Notes: generated by a model from the sequence alone, not told the origin. DNA of 64,000 bases from Symbiodinium natans (GCA_905221605.1 CAJNDS010002664.1:241234-305233); one strand, 5' to 3'. Numbered from the stretch's first letter, positions 1 through 12,249 are shown. Numbers and translations are program-made.

Positions 1-715
1 AGCCGAACACCACACCCAGATTTCCCAAGAGAGCCCGGCCAGGAGGGAACAAAGCCCGGGTCGGAGAGGGCACAGCGCAGGAAAGACCACCTAGCCGGCA
101 GGATCGGGCACAGGCTCTCAAAAGGGGGTGGTAGCCGCATGTGCAGGCTGCCGGAACTATTCCTGGGCTCCATGCAGCGCGAGCAACCAGGTCGCATTGA
201 AGGCGAAAACACGGACCTCTGCTCGTGCAAGCGGCGCATGAGTTCCGTGGGCTTCCAGCTGTATGCTGTACAATGCTGCACGGCTTCATTCAAGTAACCC
301 CCGACTTCTTGTGCAGAGTTGGCCCCATCGCCTCATGTTACATCACGCTGCGCTGAGCCCCGCGCAATGGCAACGAGCTGGGACTCTCCCTGCCACCGGC
401 CCAGCCTCAATCGATTTGACAGGAGAACTACACGCCCTCGGTGCTGGAGTGAAAACTGCTTGGCAGCGTGCATCCCATCTACATACCCAAAGTTGATAGG
501 GTGAAGACTGTGGTGTGGACATGACGTGAATGAACTTCGTGACCACGACAACTTCCAAGTTGAAAGAAGGACATGAGACATGAGAGACAAAGCATTGATT
601 CATTGACTTAAGCTTCCAATCTTCCTTCTGTCCAGGAAGGCAAACTCCCACTGCAGCAGGCAAATTCTGGGATCTGCACTGGGCAAGGTTCAACCGTTCT
701 ATTCTGGAGCGGGCA
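1..715. other. No gene supported
   Basis: Mixed-composition DNA left of the satellite. Short open frames occur on both strands but none has a recognisable motif or a consistent exon structure. Confidence 0.5.
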
Positions 716-3050
716 GTGCATGTCCTGTGCCCCTGTAAGCTGACCAGAGACTGTCTCATTGGAGAGCCAATAAAATAAGTTGACAGGCACATAGCACTGT
801 TCCAGCCTTCTACGAGCACACAAACCAAGTCGACGGAGTGCGGCCGGTATATAGGCAGGACAGACAATGACGTCCTCAACTCTTCTGGAGCACAAGCTCC
901 CACTCACGGGCTGTGCATGTCCTGTGCCGCTTTCAGCTGACCAGAGACTGTCTCATTGGAGAGCGAATAAGTCGACAGGCACATAGAACTGTTCTAGCCT
1001 TCTACGAGCACACAAACCAAGTCGACGGAGTGCGGCCGGTATATAGGCAGGACAGACATGACGTCCTCAACTATTCTAGAGCACAAGCTCCCGCTCACGG
1101 GCTGTGCATGTCCTGTGCCGCTTTCAGCTGACCAGAGACTGTCTCATTGGAGAGCGAATAAGTCGACAGGCACATAGAACTGTTCCAGCCTTCTACGAGC
1201 ACACAAACCAAGTCGACGGAGTGCGGCCGGTATATAGGCAGGACAGACAATGACGTCCTCAACTATTCTGGAGCACAAGCTCCCACTCACGGGCTGTGCA
1301 TGTCCTGTGCCGCTGTCAGCTGACCAGAGACTGTCTCATTGGAGACCGAATAAGTCGACAGGCACATAGAACTGTTCCAGCCTTCTACGAGCACACAAAC
1401 CAAGTCGACGGAGTGCGGCCGGTATATAGGCAGGACAGACAATGACGTCCTCAACTATTCTAGAGCACAAGCTCCCGCTCACGGGCTGTGAATGTCCTGT
1501 GCCGCTTTCAGCTGACCAGAGACTGTCTCATTGGAGAGCGAATAAGTCGACAGGCACATAGAACTGTTCCAGCCTTCTACGAGCACACAGACCAAGTCGA
1601 CGGAGTGCGGCCGGTATATAGGCAGGACAGACAATGACGTCCTCAACTATTCTGGAGCACAAGCTCCCACTCACGCACTGTGCATGTCCTGTGCCCCTGT
1701 AAGCTGACCAGAGACTGTCTCATTGGAGAGCCAATAAAATAAGTTGACAGGCACATAGCACTGTTCCAGCCTTCTACGAGCACACAAACCAAGTCGACGG
1801 AGTGCGGCCGGTATATAGGCAGGACAGACAATGACGTCCTCAACTATTCTGGAGCACAAGCTCCCACTCACGGGCTGTGCATGTCCTGTGCCGCTTTCAG
1901 CTGACCAGAGACTGTCTCATTGGAGAGCGAATAAGTCGACAGGCACATAGAACTGTTCCAGCCTTCTACGAGCACACATGCGGCCGGTATATAGGCAGGA
2001 CGGACAATGACATCCTCAACTATTCTGGAGCACAAGCTCCCACTCACGGGCTGTGCATGTCCTGTGCCGCTTTCAGCTGACCAGAGACTGTCTCATTGGA
2101 GACCGAATAAGTCGACAGGCACATAGAACTGTTCCAGCCTTCTACGAGCACACAAACCAAGTCGACGGAGTGCGGCCGGTATATAGGCAGGACAGACAAT
2201 GACGTCCTCAACTATTCTAGAGCACAAGCTCCCGCTCACCGCTTTCAGCTGACCAGAGACTGTCTCATTGGAGAGCGAATAAGTCGACAGGCACATAGAA
2301 CTGTTCCAGCCTTCTACGAGCACACAGACCAAGTCGACGGAGTGCGGCCGGTATATAGGCAGGACAGACAATGACGTCCTCAACTATTCTGGAGCACAAG
2401 CTCCCACTCACGGGCTGTGCATGTCCTGTGCCGCTTTCAGCTGACCAGAGACTGTCTCATTGGAGAGCCAATAAAATAAGTTGACAGGCACATAGAACTG
2501 TTCCAGCCTTCTACGAGCACACAAACCAAGTCGACGGAGTGCGGCCGGTATATAGGCAGGACAGACAATGACGTCCTCAACTATTCTGGAGCACAAGCTC
2601 CCACTCACGGGCTGTGCATGTCCTGTGCCGCTTTCAGCTGACCAGAGACTGTCTCATTGGAGAGCGAATAAGTCGACAGGCACATAGAACTGTTCCAGCC
2701 TTCTACGAGCACACATGCGGCCGGTATATAGGCAGGACGGACAATGACATCCTCAACTATTCTGGAGCACAAGCTCCCACTCACGGGCTGTGCATGTCCT
2801 GTGCCGCTTTCAGCTGACCAGAGACTGTCTCATTGGAGAGCCGATAGGTCGACAGGCACATAGCACTGTTTCAGCCTTCTACGAGCACACAAACCAAGTC
2901 GACGTAGTGCGGCCTGTATATAGACAGGACAGACAATGACATCCTCGATCGTTCTGTTCTGGAGCACAAAAGCGCGCACTCATGGGCAGTGCATGTCCTG
3001 TGCCCCTTTAAGCTGATCAGAGTGCCAATAAGTCGACAGGCGCATAGCAC
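716..3050. repeat. Satellite array, about 12 units of ~191 bp
   Basis: Tandem units begin near 718, 914, 1106, 1298, 1490, 1681, 1878, 2056, 2236, 2416, 2613 and 2789, with a decayed unit near 2980. Most are 191-196 bp. Units near 1878 and 2613 lack a ~17-bp piece around the GTCGAC site, and the unit near 2236 lacks its first ~20 bp. Units near 718, 1681 and 2416 carry AATAAAATAAG where others have GAATAAG. Each unit contains GTATATAG, TGACGTC (TGACATC in some), CAGCTG and GTCGAC. The minus frame stays open through most of a unit, but this follows from the repeat and is not evidence of a gene. Confidence 0.95.
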
Positions 3051-4377
3051 TGTTCCAGCCTTTTCTTCTTGCTTTTCGGGCGAGGGAGGGCTTGCGAGTT
3101 AATCTTCCACACCCATGGCTGACACTTTCAAAGCGTGGAAAAGACGTGCCACGGACAGTAAAATCTTGGGATGCATATCTCATGCATGATGCTCTAAGCA
3201 GTGTCTTCTGTTCCAAGACGGCTGCCCGCGAAGGACGAAGACGCAGTTGAACGCGTACCTCGGGCGATGAACTTGACGTGTCACAGTCTGGAGTAACATG
3301 GCCGCTGTCACAACTTGCAAGCTGCAATGGTACTTCGGGTGCGTCACACTGCTCATGTATGATCGAAGGCACCAGTAAAGCCACGCCAAAATGATGTAAT
3401 ATCGGCGCAGCCCCACTGTCTGTGAAACTTGACACCTAAAGAGAACCTTAAAAGCAAAATGTGCACAATACGAGATACACTCAGGATGTCTCAGGATGAC
3501 TAAATCACCATCAGCACCACAATTCATGATCATCATAAGAAGAATCACAATAATTTTAATGATCCTAATAATCCGAATAATCAAGATAACCGTGCTAATC
3601 ATTATAGTGATAACAACCAGAATAACCACAATTATAGTCACAATCGTCACGGCAATCATAATCACCATGTAAAAAACAAAAATCACAGTCACTGTCATCA
3701 CAAGAATAACTATGCCAGCAACGCCTAGGCGAGAACGAGCAGGCTTCGAGAAAAATGCACGGATGGCAGCGGGCGCGCCGCGTGGGCGCGCCGCATGGCT
3801 TCATCAACCTACCCCGGCTTACTCTACACGTTGGCCGCCCTTTAGTGTTGACACACCGTTTGGCACGCATTGACATGATGTGGGGAAGAGTTCCGCCCAA
3901 CTCTCCCTCATGGCAGGATTAAAAGAGAAGTCTTGCTGAGAACCCTGCCACTCAAAACCGAAGATGAACAGGATGAGCAGTACAGGAACAGTCGAGGCCT
4001 CAAGGCGAGAGAGCTTTGTGCAAATGGAAATCTTCAGTTTGCCGGCTGTCTCGTGGTGCAGCCCAGCGTTGCGGAAGGTCTTTAAGCTGAGCCCTCAGCC
4101 ACTCGAATGAATGGATTCTTCGCCCACATGGCAAGCTCCCGGACGCAACTACAGGTTACACTTCGGAGGGGAGGGCTTGTCGTGCTTGCCACGGTTTGCA
4201 AAAGGTTGCCAGCCTTCAACTTATCTCGTCTTTTTGTGTCCTAGCCCTAATCGGGTGCATGCACCACGTGCACTGATCTATGACTGCTCATGTTAAGATG
4301 TCTGCAGAAGCCGGCTTCAGACATGAGACTCCAAAGCGAGAAGCCAAGTGAATTCGCAGTCTGAATGTTAAGCAATT
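3051..4377. other. No gene supported; degenerate AT-rich triplet tract
   Basis: Positions ~3515-3720 are a decayed AAT/ATC/ACA-type triplet repeat on the plus strand. The rest shows no frame I can support. Confidence 0.5.
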
Positions 4378-5000
4378 TCAGTAGTATTGACCATGAATGA
4401 TAAGAAGAGACACGATCTCGGAGTAGCATGGTCGCCTGGTGGTGACATCCTCGCCCTTGGTGACGACAAGAAACTGGAGGAAGGACAGCTTGTCATCCTC
4501 CTTTGGAGGGTCCTGGAAAAAGCATTCCAAGGCGTGCCAACCAGAACACACACAGACACACACATACAGGCTCAGAGTGTGGGATTGCATAGAAAGACGG
4601 ACACATGCGCACGCATCCTCCAAGGCATTTCGGATAAGCTCATCCAGCACTGCGTTGACCAAGGCCTACGAACCCACTACGTGCTCTCGCAAAATGGCTT
4701 TGGCTGCACTGCACGCGCCACAAAGATCAACAAAGTGAAGAAGTCTCGCATTCTGACATTGATACTGGATCTGCTGGACGTGTATGCCCAGGAAATGCGA
4801 CGAGAACAAGCTGACAAGCTTGCACAGCACTGCAAACACTCAATTCGTCGCACGGCATGCCATGATGCCATGGCGCACCAGATTCTCGCTGTGATCCTTC
4901 TGATCTCGGAACATGGCCTAGCAAGAGGACTGGAGGGATTCTTGGTCCTGTTGCAGTACCCTGGCAAAGCGCACCAAAAAAAAAACTCATAATTTCAGGC
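4378..5000 (-). CDS. Possible minus-strand exons, unassigned
   Basis: Minus-strand segments read like protein: VNAVLDELIRNALEDAC at about 4610-4662, following a possible TAG acceptor, and DDKLSFLQFLVVTKGEDV at about 4430-4490, ending in a stop near 4378. The plus strand also holds a 201-codon open frame over 4387-4992 that ends in an A-run. Only one can be right. I favour minus because third codon positions are richer in G/C and the neighbouring genes are minus. No family recognised. Confidence 0.25.
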
Positions 5001-5114
5001 AACGCCTGAAGAGCTCCTGCTGCTCTGTTCCCAACTACTTGTAGCTGGGAGCCCCGGCAGAGGCACCAGGCAGATTCCAGTACGGGACAACCTCAGCAGG
5101 AAGCAGAAAGTTCC

Positions 5115-5244
5115 TCAACATGAATATGATTTGATAGGATATGATATGATATGCCATGATATGACATTATATGACATGATATGACATGAAATGATATGAT
5201 ATGATATGGTATGATATGATATGATATGATATGATATGATGATG
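5115..5244. repeat. ATGAT pentanucleotide microsatellite
   Basis: Imperfect (ATGAT)n with scattered CATGAT and ACATT variants. Confidence 0.9.
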
Positions 5245-5705
5245 TGCGTCATGAGTGGGTTTGCTTAGGCACAGAGTCCTTGAAACTTCTCACTTGAGAA
5301 GTTGGCTGAGCTTCTGGCCGACTGAGCGCGCCGCTCTGCCTCTCGCAGAAGATTGTACACCGCACGGATGAGCGGCGACTCATGCCTCGTCGCTTCCAAT
5401 GTGGCAGGTTTGCATGGTGGGTCTCTGCGGGCTGGGCATTCTTGTGGGCATCAAATTAGAATCGGGTACATTCATGTTTGAAGCTCTTCACCTGGATACT
5501 AGTATTGCAGGAATTGGCAGCTGACAAGAGTGGTCTTCCGCAACTATGGGGTCTGGATGCGTAGAAACACGTCGTCGGACGGATGGATCACGACGAGTGC
5601 ATCCCCTGACTTTCCCAAGTATCAGGCGTTGTGGAGCCAAAGTCGTAGTTGAAAATGGCCTGATGCAGTCTGCACTGCTCTAGAACATACTGATAGCGAA
5701 GATCT
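5245..5705. other. No gene supported
   Basis: Unique-looking sequence with no convincing open frame. Confidence 0.4.
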
Positions 5706-6662
5706 TCAGCGACGGCCGCGGCCAGTGGCAAGGACATGTACTCGATTTGCTACGAACCTAGCTGAAAAGGTGAAGATGTGAATTGGCGTAGCTCCCAGCA
5801 GTTCCGCGGAGCCTTGCCAATGATGTCCAGCGAGGCAGAGGTGAATTTCTCCTCCATGTTGACCTGCATCGACTCTGGGACTCTGGGTGTCTGCATCAAA
5901 ACCCTCGCCACGTTGCCGTGTGATTTTGGGCACGAAGGCTGCCCTGACCGGCAGCAAAGCGGACTTCTCGGCTTAACACAGGTGCTGCCTCGGCCACCTT
6001 TGTGGAGGACATGGACACCGACCGCTCCAAGTCATCAGCAAGGTTGACCTGGCACGCCGCTGTTGATGTTGTGCTTGACTGCGGATTCCAAGCATTTTTG
6101 CACGGGCTTTCCGAATCTGAAGATTCCAGCGAAGATTGCGGGAGATTGCGGGGCAATAACCGCATCTGTGTTTTTAAGCACGGCATGGGCGCAGCACACT
6201 CTACCATCTGCTCAGTGGCATCCTCACAACACAGGCTCAGGTCAAGCAAGGAACTCAACGCAGAGGCTCTACAATCGTACAAGGCCGATCTCTCAAAATG
6301 TCCGTCAGCCACTTCTTGTGAAAGCCAGGCACGATGGCCCGGCGGCGCTTCCTCATGCCAACGCATGCCAACGCATGCAAGCGCATGCCAACACATGCCA
6401 ACACATGCCAGCACTGAGGCTTCGAAGCAGTTGCTACACGGGCCTCCAGGTTTCGGGATCTGCGGGAATCAGCCCACGGCCTGCACCCCAAGCCACAGGC
6501 CGTGTACCCACAGCAGCAACAGGTGGGGCACCGGTCACGTTTAAGTCCAAGACCCATGATAGGCTCCAGCACTTCTGTGAGGATGCCTTTGGTGTAAAGC
6601 TCCTGCACACTTCTTGCACTGCACCACGCAACTCTCCAAGAGTTCTCCAAGACATCAAGCAT
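5706..6662 (-). CDS. Candidate gene, Ser-rich product, unassigned
   Basis: At 6662 a minus-strand ATG opens a helix-like segment (SVQELYTKGILTEVLEP) that ends near 6541 at a GTGACC donor. Further down, 5896-6330 is open and encodes a low-complexity Ser/Ala/Glu protein (for example SSLESSDSESPCKNAW near 6105-6150). It lies about 50 bp downstream of the TTC4-like gene on the same strand. The exon joins are not resolved and no domain is recognised. The GCATGCCAAC repeat at 6357-6416 interrupts the open region. Confidence 0.35.
6357..6416. repeat. Short GCATGCCAAC minisatellite
   Basis: About five 10-11-bp copies with small changes. Confidence 0.8.
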
Positions 6663-6714
6663 CTGCGCAACGTGCTTTACAGCTCACCCCCACTCATATG
6701 TTTTCCTGCGCAAG

Positions 6715-7926
6715 TTACTCAATCTGGTTGTCTTTGACAAATGCCGCTTGAGCCGGAGAGCCTTCGACCAGGACATGAAGTACCAGGCAAGGTGGCAGAC
6801 AGCGCTCCGTCAAAAGCGTCTGAACTGCGACGCTGCAGTCCACTTTGAACATCGAGGTGTCATCGCTGCCTTCGGGATAATACTCCAGGTAAACTGCAAG
6901 ACGGTGCCAAACGTATTTACCCTGCGCGTCCCATTCCACGCATCGATCCTCCGGAAACATGAGCTGCAGCTGATCCTCTAAAGCACATCGCTCGTCGAAA
7001 GACGCCACAAAATCAGACTGATTGACCTCATCATACAGTAGGAGTAAAGGCCATTCGATTGCGGGGCTGCCTTCCGCATCCACCAGCTTTGGATGAGGAG
7101 TAATTCCACCGTTCGCCATGCGGTACATCGCCAAGTCAAAAAGTGCTGGGCCCAAACGAGAGCCGCGAAGCTCCAGCGCGTTACGTACAGCAGACGCACT
7201 GGCCTGCATTTCGTCCTTGACCCGGGCATCCTCCATACGCATCTCCTTTTGTGCCGTCTGCTGCTTCCGATGGAGCTCCTGCAGGTTTCGCTGCAGGCGC
7301 TGCACCTCCGAGAGCAGCGGTTTTGCCTCCGCCGAGCCGTCTTCAATGCGGAGCGCCCCACGGCAGAAGGCGAGGCCCTGCTCCGCCAGTCCAAGCGCCT
7401 CGGAGGCCTTGGCACCCCGGCTCCAGGCTTTCAGATTCTTTGCGTCCAGGCGCACGGCTGCACGGCAGTCATCCACCACCTTGAGATGCTCGCCGAGCTT
7501 TAGGCCCACTGCAGCCCTGTTGGCGTGCAGCACGGAATTCAGCTTGTCATCCTTGCACTCCATCTCCAGACCTCTCGTGTAGAAGGTTAAGGCGTTCTGA
7601 AGTGCAATCCTAGAGGCTTGAAACTTCATGGCTTCGTTTCCTTGCTTGCGGAAGTGCTCCGCTATTTCCTCCGGGGTTTGGTCGTCATACAGGACACTCT
7701 GCAGTGCTGTGAGGAGCGGGTAGTTCTCAATATCACGTGGATCAGATGGAACGTCTGTCATGAAAAGCGGATGATCCCGAATCTCGTTCATGGTCCAGAC
7801 CCGATTGTCTATCCTGTAGCGTCCGAACTCATCTTCGCCCCACATGGCACCCTCATCATCAATAGTTATCTGCGTGTCCGCCGCGGCATCGCCACCTGGC
7901 GCATCTGCGCATGGCAAATTCGCCAT
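6715..7926 (-). CDS. TTC4/CNS1-like TPR co-chaperone, intronless
   Basis: 403 codons. The first ATG in the frame is at 7926; upstream codons are open but lack ATG. Layout: residues 45-57 contain the HPLFM motif typical of TTC4/Cns1, residues ~87-195 form a TPR domain with clamp-like residues (KQGNEAM near 94-100, HANRAA near 134-139), ~205-245 are a charged helix, and 246-403 match the C-terminal 'wheel' domain in length. Proteins of this family bind the C-terminal tails of Hsp90/Hsp70 in the cytosol and help client folding; in yeast Cns1 is also tied to translation elongation. Length is normal for TTC4. The frame runs to a stop at 6715 with no intron, unlike the exon-rich genes elsewhere in the window, which suggests retroposition (inference). 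Paralogues of this TPR class are the main alternative. Confidence 0.85.
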   Translation of the reverse strand: MANLPCADAPGGDAAADTQITIDDEGAMWGEDEFGRYRIDNRVWTMNEIRDHPLFMTDVPSDPRDIENYPLLTALQSVLYDDQTPEEIAEHFRKQGNEAMKFQASRIALQNALTFYTRGLEMECKDDKLNSVLHANRAAVGLKLGEHLKVVDDCRAAVRLDAKNLKAWSRGAKASEALGLAEQGLAFCRGALRIEDGSAEAKPLLSEVQRLQRNLQELHRKQQTAQKEMRMEDARVKDEMQASASAVRNALELRGSRLGPALFDLAMYRMANGGITPHPKLVDAEGSPAIEWPLLLLYDEVNQSDFVASFDERCALEDQLQLMFPEDRCVEWDAQGKYVWHRLAVYLEYYPEGSDDTSMFKVDCSVAVQTLLTERCLPPCLVLHVLVEGSPAQAAFVKDNQIE

Positions 7927-8337
7927 GACTAGGTGTGCAACCTCGAACTTGCCTTCAACAGGAGTGGGCACAGTAGAAATGAGCACAGAAATCTAGCAAC
8001 TCTGCAGGCTTATGAGTTGAATGCGGAATCACACGTGTAGCTGCTATTGCTGCCTGCTCTCAGGCAAACACACTGCAGAGCCGGAGAGGCAACATGCGTG
8101 GGGGCCCAAAGATAAGAATGTTTTATCTTGCAGCCACGGAAGCCCCCCTAGATCAACCCCCGTCCGGCGAACTTGTCAGGATGCGCTTCACAACCACCGG
8201 ATCAGAGACGACAACCACCGACCGCGGGCCAATCACCTGGGCTATGGCTAAGGCTCACGCGGTCCAGTCGGGTCTCACAGGTGTGAACCCCCCATTGCTT
8301 CTCATATGTGTGACCTCCTCTCTGCTGTGAGTGTTCA
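7927..8337. other. No gene supported
   Basis: Region 5' of the TTC4-like gene. I see no spliced-leader relic and no promoter motif. Confidence 0.4.
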
Positions 8338-8393
8338 ACAAGAAAAGCAAACAAACAAACAAACAAACAGACAAACAGACAAACAGACAAGCG

Positions 8394-8428
<35 letters not shown>

Positions 8429-8712
8429 CTAGCAAACAAACAAGCAAACAAACAAACAAACAAACAAACAAACAGACAAGCAAGCCAAGCAAACAAGCAA
8501 ACAAGCAAACAAGCAAACAAGCAAACAAGCAAACAAGCAAACAAGCAAACAAGCAAACAAGCAAACAAGCAAACAAGAAAACAAGCAAACAAGCAAAAAA
8601 GCAAACAAGCAAACAAGCAAACAAGCAAACAAGCAAACAAACAAGACAAGCAAAGCAAAGCAAAGCAAAACCACAAAGCAAATCAAAACAAACAACAAAA
8701 CAAAACAAACGA
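8338..8712. repeat. AAAC/AAGC microsatellite block
   Basis: About 375 bp of (CAAA)n, (CAAG)n and the 8-bp compound (CAAACAAG)n on the plus strand. Its reverse complement reads as a Cys/Leu/Val/Phe-rich open frame, which is an artefact of the repeat. Confidence 0.95.
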
Positions 8713-8737
8713 CAGGTAGGAATCAGCACGGAACTAC

Positions 8738-8859
8738 CCGCAAACCTGGAAACTTCACCCAGGGCTCGACACTTCCAAAGCAAGCGAGACGCGATTTTGT
8801 AGATGCCTTCACTCTCCCCGTAGCCTTCCAAGAACACTGGCATAGGCGCTCCAGTGATC
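8738..8859 (-). CDS. Candidate internal exon, unassigned
   Basis: Follows a TTTGATTGCAG acceptor and reads ITGAPMPVFLEGYGESEG then IYKIASRLLWKCRALGEV before a GT. No family recognised and no partner exon placed. It lies between the microsatellite and the telomere-like tract. Confidence 0.4.
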
Positions 8860-9180
8860 CTGCAATCAAAATCAGAAATGAGGCCACACGCGGATGCACG
8901 GCTGCACAGACTGCAAACACTGCATGCATCCCCAAAGTACCTCACTGGACTGTTGCGCAAAGGGCGCAGTGTTGGCTTGAACCCCGGTGCAGGCAAGAGA
9001 ACCCTGCTCTCTGAACAGGAATGCAGAGAACTTCCGGAGAACTGGTGAGATAAACAGGTAGCACCCTGAAGGCATTTATCAGTACCTGTTTTGCAAAACC
9101 CTTCAACCGTCAGCCCAGTACCAAAACACATCATGCAAAGAGAGATTGAAACTGTCTCGGCGTTTGCTTCCAGTAGCCAT

Positions 9181-9294
9181 GGGTTTAGGGTTTAGGGTTT
9201 AGGGTTTAGGGTTTGGGGTTTAGGGTTTAGGGTTTAGGGTTTAGGGTTTAGGGTTTAGGGTTTAGGTTTTAGCGTTTAGGGTTTAGGGTTTAGG
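9181..9294. repeat. Telomere-like (TTTAGGG)n
   Basis: About 16 units in TTTAGGG orientation, mostly exact. Confidence 0.97.
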
Positions 9295-9427
9295 CAGTGG
9301 ATCTACTGCATGCAACCTTCCGAGATGTGATCTAGAGAGCATGTTGTCACCGACTTGTCCTCTCCATTCGGCCCATGATCATATTCTGCATCAAATCTCC
9401 GGCTTGGCGCTGCCCTGGTGCTGAATG

Positions 9428-9486
9428 GGTTTAGGGTTCAGGGTTCAGGGTTCAGGGTTTAGGGTTTCGGGTTTAGGGCTTAGGGG
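9428..9486. repeat. Degenerate telomere-like tract
   Basis: TTTAGGG mixed with TTCAGGG and TTTCGGG. It abuts the stop codon of the gene on its right. Confidence 0.9.
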
Positions 9487-9811
9487 TTATCCGTCCATGT
9501 CCGTGCCTAGCTCTGGATCCTGCTTCTGAAAGTCATCCAGGTTGTCACGAACAATGTTGATCCACCTGGGACAGCAGTGACCGGTGGCAGCACTGACAGC
9601 CAGGGTCAAGTCTTAAGAGGGTTCTAGTAGCAGCAGTATTCTCTGTATACCAGCCGATGCAGGAGCTCTTGACACTCCCTCGCAGCAAGCATGCCGTGAC
9701 TTGAGGCCCGCGGCTTGTTCTGGACAGGAATGCCGTCGATGAGGTCGCCGTTGACGCCCATGGTCTGCAGAACCTCACGTGGAACGTGGACCGTGAACAG
9801 AACCCACAGCT
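9487..9811 (-). CDS. Two 3'-terminal exons of an unassigned gene
   Basis: Exon 9655-9811 (…PREVLQTMGVNGDLIDG…ECQELLH) ends two bases into a codon at a GC donor (CATCG|GC). Exon 9487-9565 starts after CCCAG with one base, so the joined codon is CGG (Arg), and continues WINIVRDNLDDFQKQD to the stop at 9487-9489. The matching phase supports the join. The product is acidic at its C-terminus. No family recognised. The 5' exons are not found; the CTCAG acceptor at 9812 implies at least one more. The stop lies directly beside telomere-like repeat. Confidence 0.6.
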
Positions 9812-10599
9812 CTGAGTCGGACAGAGGCCCACACGTTGATCAGAGTCAGCCATGGTCCGGCCAGCCCCACGTCTTTGCTGAACTGCGCAGGGGGACAAAG
9901 GTTGATTGTGCTGACGCGAGCAAGCAGAGAGGCCCCAACCCGAAAGTGCCAACTCTTTTCCGCGTGTCTGCGACTCGGGTCTTGTGATAGACGATTAAGG
10001 GATTTATTCTCCGTGATCAACCGAGACCCTACTACATCCTAAACCTTACACCCTCACGGCGAAGCTTTCCACGTCTGCCCAGCGATGACAAATGCTCGAA
10101 GGGCTTCGACGCGCCACACATGTAGTCGTTAAAGAAAGCAATTTCGGTGTCCCATGACACGAGGCTTGCAAACCGTGCTTTGCTTTACATATCTGAGCTG
10201 AAAGCATGCCTCTGGTCATGAGCGAATGCTGCATGTGGAAAGGCTGGTACTGAGGGCCTGCACTATCTTTCACTTGCTGGCTCTGCTCCGAAGTCGAGGT
10301 CAGAGGTGCCTCTCTGACAACTATTGGAAGTTAGCAGTCCAGGCCTTCTTCACATGCAAAGGTACGAGGCAGAAGGTATTCGCGGGAAAGCAGGTACCAC
10401 AAAGAGTTGGTTTGCAATACGCAGGACCAGTTGCCCTTACGCTCACAGGGTTGCACCTGCCCGCAAATATCTGCCTGCGCATCCTTTGGCTAAAATGCAG
10501 CAATCCTCGTGGAAGTTGTGGCCATCAGCGTGGCCCCTACTGCACAGCCTAAAGTGTTCAAATGGAGAAAGCGAAAAGCCACATGTTGCATCACGTTCC
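9812..10599. other. No gene supported
   Basis: Probably introns or intergenic DNA. One segment, about 9825-9900 minus (FSKDVGLAGPWLTLIN), reads like protein but cannot be joined to the next exon. Confidence 0.4.
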
Positions 10600-11003
10600 C
10601 ATAAAACTCTGCGAAGCTTTGCCCTTATTTCCGACAACGGTAATTCCAGGCACGTTGGCTTCTCAAGCTTCTGGAGAATCTGGGCCATACAGCCTCAAGC
10701 GATGGGTACAAGTGAAAAATTTAGCATACTTGCAAACAGTCATGTGATGAAGATGCTGTCCGGGAGGTTTCGATACCAGCCGGAGATTGCGTGACAAGCC
10801 ACTCTCTACCCCAGATGTTCCATTGAGCCCCTGACTTGGTGTGCCACCCGTTTACTACTTTGGCGCAGTGGCTTGTGCTCAGAGCAGCGTAACTTCAAGG
10901 ATTGGCACGGCCAAGGACCTGCATAACTTAAGGAGCCCCGAACCTTGGTGCCCTCGACCATGCCTTCAAGATTTCCATCCAGGAAACTGAGCAAAGCTGG
11001 GTT
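10600..11003 (-). CDS. Candidate exons, unassigned
   Basis: Two protein-like segments: one after ACCAG near 11003 (QQNPALLSFLDGNLEGMVEG, then a GTTCGG donor near 10937) and one after GCCCAG near 10683 (ILQKLEKPTCLELPLSEIRA, continuing to ~10580). Same strand as the neighbouring genes. No family recognised. Confidence 0.35.
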
Positions 11004-12086
11004 CTGTTGCCTGGTAACTTGCATGCTCTAGAACCAACAACATGCTATTGTGTTGCCTAGGCGGATTCGATTGGACTCCAAAAGTACAGCTTTTGCAACA
11101 CTCACTCGCAGAATCGTCGCACTACTCTAGACCTGTCTGTTGGGACCGTGAAATCCGCCGCGAAACCCCTAAATGCAAGCTTACCAGGACAATATGCCAA
11201 GCAGGAGCTCGTCTCTCAAGCTCATGCTCAACGTTCCTTCAACGAGAATCAGCCTTTGTGCTGATGAACAAATGCACTCGGACATGCGAGCAAGAATTCA
11301 GAACCCAACCGCTCCGTCCGTGAAGTACCTGGTGGTCTTCAAGGCATTCAGGCGCTGCAAGTCCTGTGCAAGCACTATGGAACGCAACGAGTCGCAACGG
11401 CGCGATATGCCACGGCACATGCGCCGCATGCATCCCAGCAGCTGCCCAGCTCAGAGACTGTCATTGGCCTCTTCAAGCGGGGACGGCGCTTTGCTCGTCA
11501 AGATTTGACCACCCATCTCACGGCGCAGGCTGGTGGCTAGCCGTAGGCCCCTTGCACTTCGGAACCTAATGGAACCTACCTTGGGCTTGTCTTCCGTGTC
11601 TTTGCACTTAAGAACCGGTCTTGACCTTGTCTGCAGTGTCCCTGCCAACACCTACAGGATCAACTCTGACGCGGAACTACAGTAGTATGCAAATGGCCCG
11701 CCGCTGGCACCTCTTCATGAAAGCCACGCAAAGATGTCAAAACTGTGATCGACGGGCCACGCTCATCATGCACCGCCAGCGATCACCTGCACAACTTGAC
11801 TTCGCGGGCTAGCGTTGGCTGCAAGAGACTGCTTCATGAGCGGTTCGCGAGACTCTGCAACAGGAGTTTGCAACGTCCATCCCGACAATCTCGGGTGCAA
11901 CAGCTGTCTTGGCCAGGAGTGTGGCGGACAACAAAAAAAACTGATCGAGAAAACAAGCGGCTCAAAAACAAAATAGAGATCAAACAGCTTAACGTATGTC
12001 CTCTTGATGGCATAGGCTTCTTTCTAGAACAAGCTTGCAAGGCTTTAAAATAGATAAAACAGTGATAAAGTGGGGGGTTGGGGGGG
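11004..12086. other. No gene supported
   Basis: Open frames under ~110 codons occur on both strands. None shows a family motif or consistent splice signals. Confidence 0.4.
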
Positions 12087-12163
12087 ACTACGACTACGAC
12101 TGCGACCACGACTACGACTACGACTACGACGACGACATCTACCACATCTACCACTACCACTCT
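12087..12163. repeat. GACTAC-type microsatellite
   Basis: (GACTAC)n passing into (GACGAC) and (TACCAC/TACCAT) on the plus strand. Confidence 0.9.
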
Positions 12164-12249
12164 TTTGGACCCTGGAGACTGAGTCCTAAACGCACGCAAC
12201 ATCAAGCTGCTTTTCGGCACAGGCAGTCTTCTGCGCCAAGGTGAAACCA

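Noticed and set aside
1643-2608. Repeated open frames of ~66-96 codons in the satellite
   Set aside because: They repeat with the unit and change with unit deletions; no gene-like features.
8202-9134. 310-codon minus open frame rich in Cys/Leu/Val/Phe
   Set aside because: Most of it is the reverse complement of the AAAC/AAGC microsatellite; only the segment at 8738-8859 has splice-like borders.
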